A DNA stretch of 24,131 nt from the NCBI GenBank assembly GCA_022376515.1, contig WTXI01000461.1, positions 1 through 24,131 of the forward strand, read 5' to 3'. The DNA comes from Lactifluus volemus (lineage: Eukaryota; Basidiomycota; Agaricomycetes; Russulales; Russulaceae). The notes below the pieces were generated by a model. It was not told the origin of the DNA. It did no database searches and worked only from the letters and a program-made list of their open reading frames with translations. Both the position numbers and the translations under genes were made by a program. Below are positions 19,891 to 24,131 of this stretch, piece after piece (positions within the stretch are counted from its first letter, which is position 1; each line of letters begins with the position of its first letter).

Positions 19891-22141
19891 CCCGCGGACA
19901 TTGAGCGGCGGTTAGGACCCAAGTTGGATCCTATGATTTAAAGTCTTTTTCACTGCCCCGCAAATTACAACTTCCTTTTATTTCGGGCGCAATAGACCGT
20001 GACAAATGCGCTTGTATCCTGCAGTTACCTCCCGGTACTGTAATGATGAAGTTAACCGAAGGGGTATGGTGCTGACAACGACCTCAGAAGCTCGGGGAAT
20101 CTCAAAGAGTCTACTAACACGGGCCCAAACCCAGAGATCCGTATCCTCGCCATCACGAGGACGTCATGATAAATTACATCCAGATTGAAGGCCGCAAACT
20201 GCACTCCTTTACAGCAACAGATCCTGTGGGCGCGATCCTGGATCCCGTCCTTAGGCCAGCTTTCATAAATGTACTCACCTCAATGCACACCAGACAGTAC
20301 GTACCAGTGAGCCTCAGTCCCTGTGCCAGCAGCCCTGCATTTGTGCGCAACTTGATTCCGTCTACACGTACGGCAGGATTGAGTGAGATTGACACCTGCC
20401 AATCTGCGGCCCGAACGGTGTGACCTGCACAGCTAAGATCCCTTGACAGTCGGATGTCCTCTTGACAAAAATAGATGCTCATACCGCAATTTCGAATTCG
20501 ATTCCTCTGATCTGGGTGAGATTAACGCGCCAACAACCACGTTTCGGCGGCTCGATAACAACCCCGCGCCCAAAAGTCCCGCGACATTTAAGGTTTCACT
20601 TCTGCCGTCGATGCCGTGGTACGCGAGATGTTAATATGCAGTAAGCTCTGAGCTCTGAGCATCTGACCTCTGCGTGCATAGGTGCAAGATCATTGGTCAA
20701 ACGTCAACAAGGCTGGCCTCCACCCACCCCCACTCCTCATCCCACCCTTCCATGCGATCACCCCACTGCTATCAACTGTCTCGTGCTTACTGGCTTGTTC
20801 AAGTTGGGCTGAATTAACTCATTGAAGATGTTTGGGCTTAGTCAGTCCCTGAATCCTCAGGTCCAACACATGGAGGCGCTTATGGACGATCCCTGTGCCC
20901 TTCTTGAACGTCTTTTGACAGCAAAGCGTCAGAGCAAAGTTCGAACCAGATCAAGACGGTGCACACTTATAGTCTAGCATCGTCGGGTTCATACAAGCAC
21001 TCCACCTAATATCCGGATCGACTGAGCACTTATCGCATAGTAGCGTACCATTAAACACAACGAAGGTCTCCTGCTTCCGTTGACTCAGCGCTGGCTCCAT
21101 CGAGTCGCGAAGCGTGCCGTTAGTGTCACACGTATGTCAAGTGTGCCTTTCGATTATTGATTACATCAACAGTCGTCCAAAATCCACCCGCGTAATGTCC
21201 TACCAAAACGTATGTTGCGTGACTTGATAATGATAGCATCATGTACATCCATCATTATCGTTGAGAAATCACCGGCGGCCAACATGATTAACGAACTGTC
21301 TCGCACGCACCTGCCTCCCTGAATTGACGCCGTAGCCACAAGGGTGTCTATTCATGACACTTATTCTCGTCACTGTAACCTCAAAAAGTTCAAACAATGT
21401 CACTTTTATGGAAATGAAGTAACTCATCGGACTAGAAAGGCACGAACTAACCCTCCAAAGGCAAGACAGTTTACGCCAACCCTGTTTTGACACAGGAACT
21501 TGGAGCATGACCCTTGCCACGCGTACTGACATCTAGAAAAGATGGGTAAAAATTTGCCGTATTCCTGTACGTAAAAGTCCAAACTTGATTCTATTGAGGC
21601 GTGGGAATTTGTGAGGTCAGAAAGGGCAGCTGAGATGCACGTGAGTCTGATTTTAGCTTTGGGCACATTGGAACCGTGATGCCGGTTCTGGTCATTTGTT
21701 CTGTGAACAATACGCAACAACCGATGTCTACTAGCGTTCGGCCCTGAAAACCAAATCAATTCAGTTCTCGACGGTTTTGAGATGATCTCTCGTCCCATCA
21801 CCAAGTTAATATCGCGAAACCCGTCGGGATTTCAACCAAGTAACACGCGTCCCCAGAATACAAGAATTTTCCATCCAAGGTAACTTGACGCCTCCCGGAA
21901 ATGAAGCCGCACATGGGACGGTGGGTGTTGTCCGCTAACCTGGAATCGTCGGATCTGGGTCACGATCATCGTTATTTGAAAGTATGAGAGCGCCCGAGCA
22001 CCTCACAAAGCAATGGGCCTATGAGACGATGTGTACTACGCGTTCCCTATAAGTAGCGTCAGCTGAAGGGTCACTCGCTTCTCGTCCCACCCCCAGCCAA
22101 CAGTGGTTAAAAAGAGAGCTAACAGCATTTTGACGAAAATA
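19837..22141. other. Long intergenic region, no supported gene
   Basis: After the copy-2 3' flank there are about 2.2 kb without a recognisable gene. Candidates were a minus-strand frame at 21424-21804 (126 aa), frames at 20166-20482 on both strands, and a 49-residue + strand frame at 20828-20977 beginning MFGLSQSLNPQ. None shows a known domain or a clear splice partner. Close to the next gene there is a TATA-like TATAAG at 22048-22053, 94 bp before its ATG. Confidence 0.5.
22048..22053 (+). promoter_or_regulatory. TATA-like box of the seven-helix membrane protein gene
   Basis: TATAAG lies 94 bp before the inferred ATG at 22142, within the usual fungal range. Position is the only support. 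Confidence 0.4.
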
Positions 22142-23492
22142 ATGGCTATCTCCTTTTCCCTCTCTGAGCTCGTCGCTCTCACTGTCGAGTCGTTCTTCTT
22201 TGGTGCGCTTCCCTGCTGATGGGCATCCGAAGTTCCCCACGCTAAATTGAACTTCCAGGTATCTACTTCGTGCTGCTCGGCTCTAATATCAAGCTACTCC
22301 TCCATAAGCGCAAGGAGATTTCTAGCGCGGGGACACTGCTTTGGCTCACTGGGATTCTTGGCATTCTCATCACATGGGTAATAGATTGCTGCAACCTCAT
22401 TCCCGGGTGGGTTTCGCTGACTTTTTTTTCTTTTTGCTTCTCCTTTCGTCAGCATATCCTTACGGATGCGGTTCGGTTGGTTAATGCTTTCAAGGCTGAT
22501 AAGGTCCCCTCTGGACCGGACCTCTTCTATGCCAATGTTACTTCCTCACTGAGCTTGATCAAGACTTCCCTTTATCTGATCATCACAGTGATCTACGATG
22601 CCTTCATCGTGAGTCTCGAGCCCATTTTTTCTCGCTTCTCATCAGCTCACCCGTTGGCAATCATCGCGTCAGCTTCATCGCTGCTGGATCGTCTGGGACC
22701 GCAAGACCCTCGTGATCTTACTTCCGTTCCTGGTTTTTCTTGCTGATATTGGTTGGCACACTTTTCTCATCGCATCCGCCAATGAATGTCTCCTGATCCG
22801 TTGAGTACCACAGGTACTGGCATCGCATCCGTTCAAGGTCTATCTACCCTCAGCACGGCCGACACCGTCTTCCTTCAGAAGCAAGAGCGGATCACCAAAG
22901 CGTTCTTCAGTTCAACCGTTGCCGTCAACGGTCTCTGCACGCGTTCGTTTCTTTCCCAATAACACACTCTCCGTTTCCCTCATCGTTGCTGACATTATCC
23001 ATTTCCGCCTTGTAGTGTTGATTGCCTACCGTCTCTGGACACGCCAATACACCGTGCACGACTCGCGCAAGGCGTTTGGTTTCACAAAGGAAGCCGCTAT
23101 CATGGCCGAATCTGGAGCGATCTACTCGACCACTCTCATCATCATCATCGCGACTTATGCGACCAAATCCAACAGCTTTAACGTTTTCCTCGATATGGTG
23201 AGCGGAGTGCCTTCCCCCGTTACCTCATCTTTGTTCGCCGACATGGCTGACTGACTGCAAATCACGAACAGGCGTGTCCCATCATTGGCATTGCCGTGAG
23301 TGTTCCTTTTGTTAAACGATAACACTTCTCCCCCTAATGTTGTCCTATATATAGTTCTCTCTCATCGTCTTTCGCCTCGGCGCAAATGCAACTGACCCGA
23401 CGCACATATCCATGAAGGGCATGGAAGAACCTCTCCCTGACGAGCACCGTTCTGCGGTCGGGTCCATGGTAAAGGAGTCCGCTGCTGTCTGA
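22142..23492 (+). CDS. Seven-transmembrane protein of a basidiomycete-expanded family (DUF6533/6534-like)
   Basis: Eight exons: 22142-22202, 22259-22377, 22453-22608, 22673-22751, 22814-22942, 23016-23197, 23272-23295, 23355-23492; 295 aa, phases consistent throughout. Hydrophobic segments lie at about residues 8-29, 45-62, 92-115, 122-142, 166-187, 209-230 and 238-257, with short loops, as in a seven-helix protein. Family-like patterns are DAFILHRCWIVWDRK after helix 3, MAESGAIYSTTLIIII in helix 6, and DMACPIIGIAFSLIVFRLG in helix 7. The hydrophilic tail (about 260-295) is probably cytosolic. Many mushroom-type fungi carry dozens of such proteins; their function is unknown, and receptor or sensor roles are only suggested by topology. 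The start is the only ATG in frame before helix 1 (context AAAATAATGG). Intron 2 (22378-22452) is 75 nt, divisible by three and free of stops. The exact domain family name is uncertain. Confidence 0.85.
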
Positions 23493-24131
23493 GGATCCTG
23501 CGGAGATCACCCAACCGGGGGTGACATTGCTCGAACAAGTTAACGAACAAAGCGTGCCTCGGCGCGCGCATAAGAAGTGCTGTGTATTTATGTCGACGCG
23601 ATGACATTGCCATGCAAGCGACGACGACGACGACGACGACGACTGGAGAACTTGGATCCACTACTTAATTGTCTAAATAATGTCACTCTGTGCAACACTT
23701 TTGTCCTTATGTTGGCCACGACATTTTATCCTCTGAATAGGAAAAAACGATATATTTATAAGAAATAGTTACTGATTCGTACTGCAAAGTTCTGACTTGG
23801 CAAGTTGTTCTGCAGCAAGAGTTAGTTAGAATCGGTACGAGTTGCACCAAACGATGGTAGCTTTCCTCTGGAACTAGATTTACGAATACTGCACATCGCG
23901 CAATGACACTGAACGGAAGCCTGAAAGCGCACAGGTGACGGGGGGGGAAAGTGACTAGTATTATTTTCCTCTTCTACGGGTAATTTGGATGCCTTTAAAT
24001 GCATCTCTGACCTCTAATTTCTCTAGTGTAGTTGAGCTCATAGTATGGGTGTTAAGGTAAAGCTCAAACTATTCGAATGTGAGGGCCGTAGTATGACTCT
24101 ACACCGAGCCCGAGGCGTAAAGATAAGAATG
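23493..24131. other. 3' flank and intergenic end of window
   Basis: The 3' UTR of the membrane protein gene is presumably here. I see a CGA microsatellite (listed separately) and a G8 run near 23940, and no gene. The minus-strand frame at 23362-23661 is antisense to exon 8 and the microsatellite. Confidence 0.5.
23619..23643. repeat. (CGA)8 microsatellite
   Basis: Eight perfect CGA units plus one base, about 125 bp after the stop codon of the seven-helix gene, so probably in its 3' UTR. Likely length-variable between strains. Confidence 0.85.

Noticed and set aside
20828..20977. 49-residue + strand small ORF
   Set aside because: Short, with no homologous pattern or convincing splice donor; chance expectation is high in a 2 kb gap.
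21424..21804. 126-codon minus-strand frame
   Set aside because: Composition and sequence resemble no protein family, and no flanking exon signals were found.
1..24131. CRISPR arrays, tRNA or rRNA genes, transposase or reverse transcriptase genes
   Set aside because: None was seen by eye; short repeats present are microsatellites or pieces of gene duplications.

Overview
The window looks like nuclear DNA of a mushroom-forming basidiomycete (Agaricomycetes-like). Its genes are cut by many 45-75 nt GT-AG introns. The families present (LRR-type F-box proteins, a fungal auxin-efflux-carrier-like permease, an NTF2-like/FMO fusion and a seven-helix membrane protein) are types expanded in these fungi. 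I rebuilt exon structures by hand from splice signals, reading phase and paralogue comparison. No similarity search was run.

Layout: (1) 1-6.8 kb is an F-box neighbourhood with two intact F-box genes (262-1826 and 4470-5967). Between and behind them lie 5'-truncated tails, repeated C-terminal modules and duplicated 3' spacers. One tail module carries a micro-inversion of about 75 bp (4175-4249), and a T24 run sits at one truncation edge. (2) 6.8-8.1 kb has no convincing gene. (3) 8124-9060 is a two-exon gene of unknown function. (4) 10002-11758 is a seven-exon membrane transporter of the auxin efflux carrier family, with a probable GC-AG intron. (5) 12594-15087 and 17329-19836 are two flavin monooxygenase genes in direct tandem. 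Both are intact, both have 13 exons, and all 13 exon lengths match. The 2.2 kb between them holds no recognisable gene. (6) 19.8-22.1 kb looks intergenic. (7) 22142-23492 is an eight-exon seven-transmembrane protein. (8) The last 0.6 kb holds a small CGA microsatellite and nothing else I can name.

All confident genes lie on the + strand. The only plausible functional link is the transporter directly upstream of two FMOs whose core motifs resemble YUCCA-type enzymes. An auxin-like or other secondary-metabolite route is a hypothesis only. I see no mobile-element coding region, CRISPR array or RNA gene. The most unusual material is the rearranged F-box tail array.
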